A model generated the notes under the pieces. It worked only from the letters and a program-made list of their open reading frames with translations. It searched no databases and was not told the origin of the DNA. This document shows, piece by piece, positions 33,472-42,305 of a DNA stretch of 64,000 nt. The position numbers and the translations under genes are program-made. Each line of letters begins with the position of its first letter. Within the stretch, counting starts at the first letter, position 1. Source of the DNA: Paracoccus marinus (GTDB lineage Bacteria > Pseudomonadota > Alphaproteobacteria > Rhodobacterales > Rhodobacteraceae); contig NZ_VJYZ01000004.1 in assembly GCF_007018965.1 (NCBI RefSeq), positions 62,001 to 126,000 of the forward strand, in the 5' to 3' direction.

Positions 33472-36400
33472 TCAGCCCAGCAGCGCCGCCATGTCCGCCC
33501 GCGCGCGGTCGGCAGCCTGATGGCGCACCGGGCCGTAGCCGCGGATCTCCTGCGGCAGCGCGACGGCCTTCATCGCCCGTTCGGGCCCCAGCGCGGCGGC
33601 GTCCCGTTCCACGCGGTCCAGCACGCTTTCGAACCACGCCAGCAGCTCGCGGTCGAGCTTGCGGTCGCCGCTGCGTGCGAACGGGTCCAGGATCGTGCCG
33701 CGCAGCCTTTTCATCCGCGCCAGCGCCTTCATCCCCCGCCCCATCCACGGCCCGAACGACCGCTTGAGCGGGCGGCCGCGCGTGTCGGTGCCGGTCGGCA
33801 GCATCGGCGGGGCAAGGTGGTAGTGGACGGTATAGTCGCCTTCAAACCGGCTCTCGATCTCGGCCTGGAAGGCGGGGTCGGTGAACAGGCGGCCGACCTC
33901 GTATTCGTCCTTGTAGGCCATCAGCCGGAACAGCGACTTCGCCGCCTCGGCGACCGTGTCGTCCGACCCGGCGGGCAGCGCCGCGCGGAACCGCGCGATC
34001 CGGTCGGTGAAGCGGCGGGCGTAGGCTGCGTCCTGATACCCGGTCAGGAAGCGCGCGCGATGCGCGATCAGGTCGTCCAGCGTCTGCGGCGCGGGCGGCG
34101 CCGCATCCCGAAGATGCGCGTCGAGCGCCGCCGGATCCGCCGCCAGCACCCGACCGATGTCGAAGGCCAACCCGTTCTTCTCGACCGCCATGCCGTTCAG
34201 CAGGATAGCCTGTTTCAGCGCCACCTCGCTGACCGGCACGAGACCCATCTGCCAGGCCGCGCCCATCAGCATGATGTTGGCAAAGACCGCGTCCCCCATC
34301 AGCCGTTCCGAGGCGACGTTGGCGTCGAACCCCAGCACGTTGCCGTCGCCCACGGTGCGGCGGATCAGCGCCTCGCGCCCCGCGATGCGAAGGTCGGCGT
34401 CGCGGTGCAGGACCAGATCGCCAGTCGGCATCTCGGCCCGGTTCAGCACGATCCGGGTGCCGTCGCGATAGTGAATCGACGCCTTCGGCGACGAACACAC
34501 CACCGCGTCGCAGCCGATCACGGCGTCGGCGTGGCCGCGTTCGATGCGGACCTGGTTGATCGCGTCGGGCGTGCGGCCGATGCGGACGTAACCCAGCACG
34601 GTCCCGAACTTCTGCGCGAAGCCGGTGAAGTCGAGGACGCTCGACCCCTTCCCTTCCAGATGCGCGGCCATTGTGATGAGCTGGCTCACCGTGACGACCC
34701 CGGTGCCGCCGACGCCCGCGACCAGCAGGTCGAACGGACGGGCGAGCTCCGGGACGGCCGGGTGCGGCAGGGCGCGGCGCAGCGCCTCGATGTCCAGCCC
34801 GGCGGGCTTGGGCTTGCGGCGCTGCCCGCCTTCGATCGTGACGAAGCTGGGGCAGAAGCCGTTCAGGCAGGTGAAGTCCTTGTTGCAGCTGGACAGGTTG
34901 ATCCGGCGCTTGCGGCCGAGTGGGGTTTCCACCGGCTCGACGCTGAGGCAGTTCGATTCCACCGAACAGTCGCCGCACCCCTCGCAGACGAGGCTGTTTA
35001 TCATCGCAAAGCGGGGCGGGTCGGCAAGCTTGCCGCGCTTGCGGCGACGGCGCTTTTCGGTCGCGCAGGTCTGTTCGTAGATCAGGATCGTGACGCCCGC
35101 GATCCCGCGCAGCTCGCGCTGCACGGTGTCGAGATCGGCGCGCGGATGCAGCGTCGTGCCGGCGGGAAAGTCGCGCAGGTCGAACTTTTCCGGCCCGTCC
35201 GACACCAGCGCGATGCGCGCGATCCCCTCGGCCCGGCAGTTGTGGGCGATGCCCGCGACGCTCACCGGGCCATCGACCGACTGCCCGCCGGTCATCGCCA
35301 CGGCGTCGTTGTAAAGGATCTTGTAGGTGATGTTCGCGCCCGCGGCGACCGCCTGCCGGATCGCCATCGAGCCCGAGTGATACCACGTCCCGTCGCCGAG
35401 ATTCTGGAACACGTGCTTGCCGCCGTTCCAGCGCTGCCCGACCGCGACCGGCACGCCTTCGGCGCCCATCTGCGCGAACCCGATGTCGCTGCGGCCCATC
35501 CAGCCCGACATGACGTGGCAGCCGATCCCGCTGGCCGCGACCGATCCGTCGGGAATCTTGGTCGAGGTGTTGTGCGGACAGCCCGAACAGAAGAACGGCG
35601 TCCGCGACGCGCCCGGCACCTGCAACACCGGCGAGGGCGTCGCGGTCAGCGCGCGCGCCCGGTCCTCAAGCCCCTCGTCCGGGAAGAAACGGCCCAGCCG
35701 CTCGGCCAGCACCGACACCAGCATCAGGGGCGTGATCTCGCCCGTCCACGGCAGCAGCGGATCGCCCGCCGCGCGATGCTTGCCGACCATCTTGCGGGGC
35801 TTCGCGCCGGGCCAGTCGTAGAAATATTCCTTGAACTGGCTTTCGATGATGCCGCGCTTTTCCTCGATCACCAGCACCTCGTCCTTGCCGGTGACGAAGG
35901 CCAGCGCATCGCGGCGCGCCAGCGGCCAGACCATCCCGACCTTGTAGATGTCGATGCCCAGACGCCGGCAGTCGTCGTCGCCAAGGCCCAGCAGCCGCAG
36001 CGCCTCCATCGTGTCGAGATGCGCCTTGCCGGTGGTGACGATCCCGAAGCGCGCCTCCGGCAGGTCGTAGATGCGGCGGTCGATCGGGTTCGCCTCGACG
36101 AACGCCTCGACCGCGCGCAGCTTGTGTTCAAGCCGGGTTTCGATCGTCGGACTGGGCGGGTCGCTGCGGCGGACATGCATCCCGCCCTCGGGTCCTGCGA
36201 AGTCGGGCAGGACGAAGCTGCGGTCGGACGGCAGCTCGACCGACTGCCCCGCCTCGACCGTTTCCGAGATCGCCTTGAACCCGACCCATGCGCCCGAAAA
36301 GCGCGACAGGGCAAAGCCGTATTCCCCGAACTCGAGGTATTCGCGGATCGAGGCCGGGTTCAGCGTCGGCATGAACCACGCCATGAAGGCCACGTCCGAC

Positions 36401-36888
36401 TGGTGCGGCATCGACGACGACACGCAGCCATGGTCGTCGCCCGCGACCACCAGCACGCCCCCTTTCGGCGACGAGCCATAGGCGTTCCCGTGCTTGAGCG
36501 CGTCGCCCGACCGGTCCACGCCCGGCCCCTTGCCGTACCACATCGAAAACACGCCCTCGACCGAACAGTCGGGGTCCAGCGTCGCCTGCTGCGCGCCAAG
36601 GACGGCGGTCGCGCCCAGATCCTCGTTCACCGCCGGCAGGAACTCGATCCGGTCGGCCGCAAGGCGTTTGCCGATGCGCCACAGCTCCTGATCGACCCCG
36701 CCCAGCGGCGATCCGCGATAGCCCGACACGAAGCCCGCGGTGTTCAGCCCCGCCTTCCGGTCGCGCCGCGCCTGATCCAGCATGATCCGCACCAGCGCCT
36801 GGGTGCCGGTCAGGAACACGCGCCCGTCCTCGCGGTCGTAGCGGTCCGACAGCTGATAGGTCGCGAAGCTGGCGTCGTGACGGGTCAT
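33472..36888 (-). CDS. Indolepyruvate ferredoxin oxidoreductase family protein (fused)
   Basis: A single 1138-residue chain that decarboxylates aryl 2-oxoacids to aryl-acetyl-CoA with ferredoxin. In order: an N-terminal pyrimidine-binding domain (GFVSGYRGSPLGGVDQ), a TPP domain (FFCSGCPHNTSTK, then GDGTWYHSG and LYNDAVAMTGGQ), an iron-sulfur segment with VCEGCGDCSVESNC and CNKDFTCLNGFC (about 640-690), then a gamma-type domain (VAGVGGTGVVTVSQL). It joins what IorA and IorB supply in archaea. Phenylpyruvate would give phenylacetyl-CoA, feeding the adjacent paa genes. The Lrp gene at 37024 is divergent. Confidence 0.92.
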   Translation of the reverse strand: MTRHDASFATYQLSDRYDREDGRVFLTGTQALVRIMLDQARRDRKAGLNTAGFVSGYRGSPLGGVDQELWRIGKRLAADRIEFLPAVNEDLGATAVLGAQQATLDPDCSVEGVFSMWYGKGPGVDRSGDALKHGNAYGSSPKGGVLVVAGDDHGCVSSSMPHQSDVAFMAWFMPTLNPASIREYLEFGEYGFALSRFSGAWVGFKAISETVEAGQSVELPSDRSFVLPDFAGPEGGMHVRRSDPPSPTIETRLEHKLRAVEAFVEANPIDRRIYDLPEARFGIVTTGKAHLDTMEALRLLGLGDDDCRRLGIDIYKVGMVWPLARRDALAFVTGKDEVLVIEEKRGIIESQFKEYFYDWPGAKPRKMVGKHRAAGDPLLPWTGEITPLMLVSVLAERLGRFFPDEGLEDRARALTATPSPVLQVPGASRTPFFCSGCPHNTSTKIPDGSVAASGIGCHVMSGWMGRSDIGFAQMGAEGVPVAVGQRWNGGKHVFQNLGDGTWYHSGSMAIRQAVAAGANITYKILYNDAVAMTGGQSVDGPVSVAGIAHNCRAEGIARIALVSDGPEKFDLRDFPAGTTLHPRADLDTVQRELRGIAGVTILIYEQTCATEKRRRRKRGKLADPPRFAMINSLVCEGCGDCSVESNCLSVEPVETPLGRKRRINLSSCNKDFTCLNGFCPSFVTIEGGQRRKPKPAGLDIEALRRALPHPAVPELARPFDLLVAGVGGTGVVTVSQLITMAAHLEGKGSSVLDFTGFAQKFGTVLGYVRIGRTPDAINQVRIERGHADAVIGCDAVVCSSPKASIHYRDGTRIVLNRAEMPTGDLVLHRDADLRIAGREALIRRTVGDGNVLGFDANVASERLMGDAVFANIMLMGAAWQMGLVPVSEVALKQAILLNGMAVEKNGLAFDIGRVLAADPAALDAHLRDAAPPAPQTLDDLIAHRARFLTGYQDAAYARRFTDRIARFRAALPAGSDDTVAEAAKSLFRLMAYKDEYEVGRLFTDPAFQAEIESRFEGDYTVHYHLAPPMLPTGTDTRGRPLKRSFGPWMGRGMKALARMKRLRGTILDPFARSGDRKLDRELLAWFESVLDRVERDAAALGPERAMKAVALPQEIRGYGPVRHQAADRARADMAALLG

Positions 36889-37023
36889 GGCTGGTCCCCT
36901 TGCCCAAGGATCTGGCTTTCCCGCCAGTGTGGACCCTTGCGGATGAAATGTTTGTTCAAACTTGCGCTGCTAGGCGCGATGTGCGGATGATCCTGTCACC
37001 ATCATCGCCAATACTGTAACGAC

Positions 37024-37467
37024 ATGCCGGACGACGACCAGTTAGACCAAAGGATCATCGCGGCCCTGCGCGACGACTCCCGCATCTCGAACGCCGATCT
37101 TGCCACCCGGATGGGCCTGTCGGCATCGTCCTGCTGGCGAAGGGTGAGGGCGCTTGAGGACGCGGGCGTCATCCGGCGCTACACCGTGGACGTGAACGAC
37201 GCGGCGATGGGGCTGGCGTTCAAGGCCATCGTCCACGTGCAGATGACCCGCCACGACCGCGGCCTGGTCAAGGATTTCGTCCGCATGATCCGCACCAAGG
37301 ACGAGGTGCGCGCCTGCTACGCCACCACCGGCGGGTCGGACTATCACCTGCACGTCGTCTGCCCAGACCTCGACGCCTACAACCGCTTTCTCGAGGATTT
37401 CCTGTTTACCATTCCCGCCGTCGCCAGCGCCCAGACCCACCTGGTGCTGAGGACGATCAAGGACTGA
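37024..37467 (+). CDS. Lrp/AsnC family regulator beside the indolepyruvate oxidoreductase
   Basis: A 147-residue regulator with helix-turn-helix NADLATRMGLSASSCWRRVRALEDAG (about 24-49) and a RAM domain with VRACYATTGGSDYHLHVVC (about 95-115). It starts 135 bases from the oxidoreductase gene on the opposite strand, the standard arrangement for a specific Lrp-type activator of an amino acid degradation gene. Aromatic amino acids or their oxoacids are the likely ligands. This is inference from position. Confidence 0.9.
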   Translation: MPDDDQLDQRIIAALRDDSRISNADLATRMGLSASSCWRRVRALEDAGVIRRYTVDVNDAAMGLAFKAIVHVQMTRHDRGLVKDFVRMIRTKDEVRACYATTGGSDYHLHVVCPDLDAYNRFLEDFLFTIPAVASAQTHLVLRTIKD

Positions 37468-37542
37468 CGGCCCGATCATTGACCACCCGGGCCGCTTGTG
37501 CATCATCAGGCCGCAAGGCCGATCCGGGGGGACGGGGGAACA

Positions 37543-38334
37543 ATGACGACATCCGACACCGTGCTGGTGGCGCTGGACCGGGGCGTGCTGAAGCTGACGC
37601 TGAACCGCCCCGACAAGCTGAACTCGTTCAACGAGGAAATGCATGTCGCGCTGCGCGCCGGGTTCGAGCGTGCGCGCGACGACCGCACGGTGCGCGCGGT
37701 GCTGCTGACGGGCGCGGGACGGGGCTTCTGCGCGGGGCAGGACCTTGGCGACCGCGATCCGCGCAAGGGGGCGAAGGTCGATCTGGGCCACACGATCGAC
37801 ACGTACTACAACCCCCTGCTGCGGCTGATCCGGTCGCTGGACAAGCCGGTGATCTGCGCGGTGAACGGCGTCGCGGCGGGCGCGGGCGCGAACATCGCCT
37901 TTGGCTGCGACATCGTGCTGGCCGCGAAATCCGCGCGCTTCGTCCAGGCATTCTCGAAGGTCGGGCTGATCCCCGACGCGGGCGGCAGCTGGTCGCTGAC
38001 CCGCATCCTGGGCGAGCCGCGCGCCAAGGCGCTGACGATGACGGCCGAACCCCTGCCCGCGCAGACCGCCGCAGACTGGGGCCTGATCTGGAAGGCCGTG
38101 GACGACGACGCGCTGATGGCCGAGGCCACCGCGCTGGCCCACCGCCTCGCCGCCGGGGCGACGCTGGGCCTTGCCCTGACCAAGCGGCTGATCCAGGACG
38201 CGCAGGCCAACGACCTCGACGCGCATCTGGACCGCGAACGCGACGCCCAGCGGCAGGCCGGGAACAGCGCCGACTATGCCGAGGGGGTCGCCGCCTTTCT
38301 CGACAAGCGCGCGCCCGAGTTCCGGGGCGAATGA
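37543..38334 (+). CDS. paaG: Ring 1,2-epoxyphenylacetyl-CoA isomerase PaaG
   Basis: A 263-residue enoyl-CoA hydratase/isomerase-fold enzyme that turns the PaaABCE epoxide into oxepin-CoA. It has LNRPDKLNSFNEEMH (18-32), the first oxyanion segment GAGRGFCAGQDLGDRD, the second VAAGAGANIAFGCDIV and FSKVGLIPDAGGSWSLTR, with the catalytic aspartate in IPDAGG. The PaaG-type GFCAGQDLGDRDP stretch separates it from generic crotonases. GGGGGAACA precedes the ATG. It is the first of paaG-paaI-paaK. Confidence 0.9.
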   Translation: MTTSDTVLVALDRGVLKLTLNRPDKLNSFNEEMHVALRAGFERARDDRTVRAVLLTGAGRGFCAGQDLGDRDPRKGAKVDLGHTIDTYYNPLLRLIRSLDKPVICAVNGVAAGAGANIAFGCDIVLAAKSARFVQAFSKVGLIPDAGGSWSLTRILGEPRAKALTMTAEPLPAQTAADWGLIWKAVDDDALMAEATALAHRLAAGATLGLALTKRLIQDAQANDLDAHLDRERDAQRQAGNSADYAEGVAAFLDKRAPEFRGE

Positions 38335-38353
38335 CGTGCAGGACGCGCGCCCC

Positions 38354-38797
38354 ATGAGCCCGCAGATGCTGGCCGAGGCCTGCGCCCGCGCGATGTGGCG
38401 GGACGACCACGCCTCGCAGGGGCTTGGGATCGACCTGCTGCACGTCGCGCCCGGCGAGGCGACGCTGGCGATGACCCTGACCCGCGCCATGACGAACGGG
38501 CAAGGCAACGCGCATGGCGGCTACCTGTTCGCGCTGGCCGACAGCGCATTCGCCTTCGCCTGCAACACCTACAACCAGATGACCGTGGCGCAGCACTGTT
38601 CCGTCACCTACGTCGCGCCCGGCACGCTGGGCGACCGCCTGACCGCCACCGCGCGCGAGGTGACGCGCAAGGGCCGCTCGGGCATCTACGACGTGCGGGT
38701 GACGCGGGACGACGGCACGACCATCGCCGAGTTCCGCGGCCATTCCCGCACCATCGACCGCACCTTCCTGCCCGCCGCGGCAGAGGGGGCGGAATGA
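38354..38797 (+). CDS. paaI: Acyl-CoA thioesterase PaaI
   Basis: A 147-residue hotdog-fold thioesterase that rescues CoA from stalled phenylacetate intermediates. The PaaI motif GNAHGGYLFALADSAFAFACNTYN (about 56-79) holds the HGG and the catalytic aspartate, followed by HCSVTYVAPGTLGDRL. I use ATG 38354. GTG 38336 is in frame, 1 base after the paaG stop, and also possible. The stop overlaps the paaK start (ATGA). Confidence 0.9.
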   Translation: MSPQMLAEACARAMWRDDHASQGLGIDLLHVAPGEATLAMTLTRAMTNGQGNAHGGYLFALADSAFAFACNTYNQMTVAQHCSVTYVAPGTLGDRLTATAREVTRKGRSGIYDVRVTRDDGTTIAEFRGHSRTIDRTFLPAAAEGAE

Positions 38798-40101
38798 AGG
38801 ACCTCACCCCCGACCCCGCCACGCTCGACCCGATCGAAACCGCGAGCCGGGACGAGATCGCCGACCTTCAGCAGCGCCGGATGGCGTGGTCGCTGCGCAA
38901 CGCCTACGACAACTCGCCCTTCTATCGCCGCCGCTTCGACGAACACGGCGCGCACCCCGACGACTTCCGCACGCTGGCGGATTTGGCGAAGTTCCCCTTC
39001 ACGCTGAAGCAGGACCTGCGCGACAGCTACCCCTTCGGCATGTTCGCCGTCCCGCGCGAACGGCTGGCCCGCATCCACGCCTCGTCCGGCACCACCGGCA
39101 AGCCGACCGTCGTCGGCTACACGAAAACCGACATCGACAACTGGGCCAACCTCGTCGCCCGCTCGATCCGTGCCAGCGGAGGGCGCCCCGGCGACGTCGC
39201 CCACATCGCCTATGGCTACGGCCTGTTCACTGGCGGCCTGGGCGCGCATTACGGGGCCGAGCGGCTGGGCTGCACGGTCGTCCCCGTGTCGGGCGGGATG
39301 ACGGAACGGCAGGTCACGCTCATCAACGACTTTCGCCCGCGCATCATCATGGTGACGCCGTCCTACATGCTGTCGATCCTCGACGAGTTCCACCGCCAAG
39401 GCCTCGACCCGCGGCAAAGCTCGCTTCAAGTCGGGATCTTCGGGGCGGAACCCTGGACGAACGCGCTGCGGGAGGAGATCGAGCAGGCCTTCGACATGCA
39501 CGCGGTCGACATCTACGGCCTGAGCGAGATCATGGGCCCCGGCGTCGCCAACGAATGCGTGGAAACGAAGGACGGCCTTCACGTATGGGAAGATCACTTC
39601 TACCCCGAGGTGATCGACCCGACCACCGGCGCGGTGCTGCCCGACGGGCAGATGGGCGAGCTGGTGTTCACCACGCTGACCAAGGAAGGGCTGCCGATGG
39701 TCCGCTACCGGACCCGCGACCTGACCCGCATCCTGCCCGGCACCGCCCGGTCGATGCGGCGGATCGAAAAGATCACCGGCCGCAGCGACGACATGATCAT
39801 CCTGCGCGGCGTCAACGTGTTCCCGACCCAGATCGAGGAACAGATCCTGAAATGCCCGGGCCTCGCCCCGCATTTCCAGATTGAGCTGCTGCGGCGCGAC
39901 CGCATGGCCGCGCTGGTCGTGCACTGCGAATGCACCCCCGACCATGCGTCCGACGACGCCCGCGCGGCATCGCAGCGCGACCTGATCCACCGGATCAAGT
40001 CGGTGGTCGGCATCTCGACGACGGTCCAGGTCCACGACCCGAACGGCGTCGCGCGGTCCGACGGCAAGGCCCGGCGCGTCGTGGACAACCGCCCGCGCTG
40101 A
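38794..40101 (+). CDS. paaK: Phenylacetate-CoA ligase PaaK
   Basis: A 435-residue adenylate-forming ligase that activates phenylacetate to phenylacetyl-CoA. The P-loop is SSGTTGKPTVVGYT (95-108), the adenine motif is VDIYGLSEIMGPG (about 237-249), and the C-terminal hinge follows RTRDLTRILPG, with the YRTRD motif, then KITGRSDDMIILRGVNVFPTQIE. The length is that of PaaK from E. coli. It is the last gene of paaG-paaI-paaK and ends at a composite hairpin repeat facing paaZ. Confidence 0.95.
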   Translation: MKDLTPDPATLDPIETASRDEIADLQQRRMAWSLRNAYDNSPFYRRRFDEHGAHPDDFRTLADLAKFPFTLKQDLRDSYPFGMFAVPRERLARIHASSGTTGKPTVVGYTKTDIDNWANLVARSIRASGGRPGDVAHIAYGYGLFTGGLGAHYGAERLGCTVVPVSGGMTERQVTLINDFRPRIIMVTPSYMLSILDEFHRQGLDPRQSSLQVGIFGAEPWTNALREEIEQAFDMHAVDIYGLSEIMGPGVANECVETKDGLHVWEDHFYPEVIDPTTGAVLPDGQMGELVFTTLTKEGLPMVRYRTRDLTRILPGTARSMRRIEKITGRSDDMIILRGVNVFPTQIEEQILKCPGLAPHFQIELLRRDRMAALVVHCECTPDHASDDARAASQRDLIHRIKSVVGISTTVQVHDPNGVARSDGKARRVVDNRPR

Positions 40102-40123
40102 CGGCGCCGGCCCGCCCGAAGAT

Positions 40124-40207
40124 GGATATTTGGACCGCCCGAGGGCCGCGCGTCCGCACTCGGGCGGGCCGAAATATCCTCCGGGGGTCCGGGGGCGGAC
40201 GGCCCCC
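40124..40207. repeat. Composite hairpin/GATATTT repeat (copy between paaK and paaZ)
   Basis: From the left: GGATATTTGG (40124), then the central stem CCGCCCGAG (40135-40143) with CTCGGGCGG (40159-40167), then AAATATCC (40172), GGGGGTCC (40183-40190) and the hairpin GGGGGC/GCCCCC (40191-40207). It has the same order as the copy at 28309, but the left outer hairpin is missing. It lies between convergent paaK and paaZ. Confidence 0.75.
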
Positions 40208-40221
40208 GGCCTTTGGGCGGA

Positions 40222-42291
40222 TCAGTCGGCTGCGGGCAAGGGCCACGTCTTCGCGACCATCGTCAGCACGTCGTACTGCGCCACCACCTCGTCCCGCTGG
40301 TTCGTCACGCGGCAGTCCCAGCGCACCTCGCCGTAGGTCGCGTTCTCGCGAGGGTTGATCTGCTTGCAGGTCAGCCGCACTTTCAGGCTGTTGCCGAAAT
40401 AGACCGGCGTCAGGAAGCGCAGGTCATCAACGCCGTAATTTGCGAGGACCGGGCCGGGTTCGGGGTCAACGAACAGCCCCGCCGCAAATGAAGCGATCAG
40501 GTAGCCGTGGGCGACGCGATCCTCGAAGAACGGGTTCGCCTTTGCGGCGGCGCTGTCCATGTGGGCGTAGAAGGTGTCGCCGGTGAACCGGGCGAAGTGT
40601 TCCACGTCGTCCTGCGTCACCTCGCGGGCGGCGGTCACGATCTGGTCGCCGATCCGCAGCTCGGCCAGCGACTTGCGGAACGGATGCCGGTCGGCGCGGA
40701 CGGGGGCGCCGTCGGTCCACTGGCCGGTCACGGCCGCCAGAAGCCGCGGCGCGCCCTGCACGGCGGTGCGTTGCATGAAGTGCTTGACCCCCCGCATGCC
40801 CCCCATCTCCTCACCCCCGCCCGCGCGCCCCGGGCCGCCGTGGACCAGGGGCGCCAGCGGCGCGCCGTGGCCGGTCGAGGATTTCGCGCTGTCGCGGTTG
40901 CCGATCATCACCCGGCCGTGGAACGACGCGATCGCGCCGACCAGTTCGGCGGCGACGTCGCCGTCGTTGGTAAAGACCGACGACACCAGCGACCCCTTGC
41001 CGCGCCGCGCAAGCTCCGCCGCCTCGTCGAGGTCGCGGTAGGCCATGACCGTGGCGACCGGGCCGAACGCCTCGACATCATGCGGCGCGGTCGCGTCCAG
41101 CGCGTTCTCGCAACGCAGCAGGACGGGCGCCATGAACGCGCCGCGCCCGGCTTCGCCCGACACAAGCGAGACCTGCGCGGGATCGCCGAAGACGATCTCG
41201 GCCTCGACCGCGATGCGGGCGATCATGTCGCGCACGCCGTCGCGGTCGCCCACGGACGCCAGCGCCCCCATCCGCGAACGCTCGTCGCCGGGCAGGCCGA
41301 TCGCGGTCTGCCCCAGCCTTTCCGACAGCGCCGCGATCAGCGCCCGCTCGTGCGCGGCGGGCACCAGCACGCGCCGGATCGCGGTGCATTTCTGCCCCGC
41401 TTTGGACGTCATCTCGCGATGCACCTCGCGCACGAACAGGTCGAACTCGGGCGTGCCCGGACCCGCGTCGGGGCCGAGGATCGCGGCGTTCAAACTGTCC
41501 GCCTCCATCGTGAAGCGGACGGAGTTTTCCACGATCGCCTTGTGGGTCCGCAGCTTGCGCCCGGTGTGGGCCGAGCCGGTGAAGGTCACCACGTCCTGCC
41601 CGATCACGTGGTCCAGCAGGTCGCCCACGCCGCCGCAGACAAGCTGCAGCGCGCCGTCCGGCAGGATGCCAAGGTCGATGATCCGGCGCACCACCAGTTC
41701 CGTGAGGTAGGCGGTCTGCGAGGCGGGCTTCACAAGGCAGGGCATGCCCGCGATCAGCGCGGGCGCGATCTTTTCCAGCATTCCCCAGACGGGAAAGTTG
41801 AAGGCGTTGATATGGATCGCGACGCCGCGAAGGGGCGTCAGGACGTGCTGCGCCGCGAAGCTGCCGTCTTTCGACAACGGCTCAACCGGCCCTTCGGTCA
41901 GGACCCGGGCGTTCGGCAGTTCCCGCCGCGCCCGGCTGGCGAAGGTCAGAAGCGTCCCGATCCCGCCCTCGATGTCCGGCCAGGCGTCCTTGGGCGTCGC
42001 GCCGGTGGCCAGGCTTTCGGCGTGGAAGTCGTCCTTCATCTCCATCAGCGCGGTGCCGACCGCCTTGAGCATCAGCGCGCGTTCGTGGATCGTGTGGCGG
42101 CGCAGCGCCGCGCCGCCCACGTCGCGCCCCCAGTCGAGCGCACCCGCGAAGTCGAGCCCGTCCGAGGTGATGGTCGCGTGCGTCTCGCCCGTGGCGGCAT
42201 TGAGCAGCGGCTTGCCCTCGCCCGCGCCGCGGCGCCAGCCGCCCAGCACGTAGCTTTCGAGTTGCCGCGCGGTGTGCGCCCGATCCAGCAT
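40222..42291 (-). CDS. paaZ: Oxepin-CoA hydrolase / 3-oxo-5,6-dehydrosuberyl-CoA semialdehyde dehydrogenase PaaZ
   Basis: A bifunctional 689-residue enzyme. The N-terminal aldehyde dehydrogenase (about 1-520) has NAFNFPVWGMLEKIAPAL, FTGSAHTGRKL and the nucleophile cysteine in KAGQKCTAIRR. The C-terminal MaoC-type hotdog domain (about 545-685) has the hydratase signature FYAHMDSAAAKANPFF and DRVAHGYLIAS. It opens the oxepin ring and oxidises the aldehyde. ATG 42291 has GAGGAAAGGGACGG upstream. The extra Paa_C-family gene ends 14 bases before it. Confidence 0.95.
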   Translation of the reverse strand: MLDRAHTARQLESYVLGGWRRGAGEGKPLLNAATGETHATITSDGLDFAGALDWGRDVGGAALRRHTIHERALMLKAVGTALMEMKDDFHAESLATGATPKDAWPDIEGGIGTLLTFASRARRELPNARVLTEGPVEPLSKDGSFAAQHVLTPLRGVAIHINAFNFPVWGMLEKIAPALIAGMPCLVKPASQTAYLTELVVRRIIDLGILPDGALQLVCGGVGDLLDHVIGQDVVTFTGSAHTGRKLRTHKAIVENSVRFTMEADSLNAAILGPDAGPGTPEFDLFVREVHREMTSKAGQKCTAIRRVLVPAAHERALIAALSERLGQTAIGLPGDERSRMGALASVGDRDGVRDMIARIAVEAEIVFGDPAQVSLVSGEAGRGAFMAPVLLRCENALDATAPHDVEAFGPVATVMAYRDLDEAAELARRGKGSLVSSVFTNDGDVAAELVGAIASFHGRVMIGNRDSAKSSTGHGAPLAPLVHGGPGRAGGGEEMGGMRGVKHFMQRTAVQGAPRLLAAVTGQWTDGAPVRADRHPFRKSLAELRIGDQIVTAAREVTQDDVEHFARFTGDTFYAHMDSAAAKANPFFEDRVAHGYLIASFAAGLFVDPEPGPVLANYGVDDLRFLTPVYFGNSLKVRLTCKQINPRENATYGEVRWDCRVTNQRDEVVAQYDVLTMVAKTWPLPAAD

Positions 42292-42305
42292 GTCCGTCCC
42301 TTTCC

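Noticed and set aside
33520..36990. An open frame of 1156 codons on the plus strand opposite the indolepyruvate oxidoreductase gene
   Set aside because: It mirrors the codon pattern of a clear gene on the other strand, and its translation is rich in Arg, His and Ala without family features. Long antisense frames are common in DNA this GC-rich.
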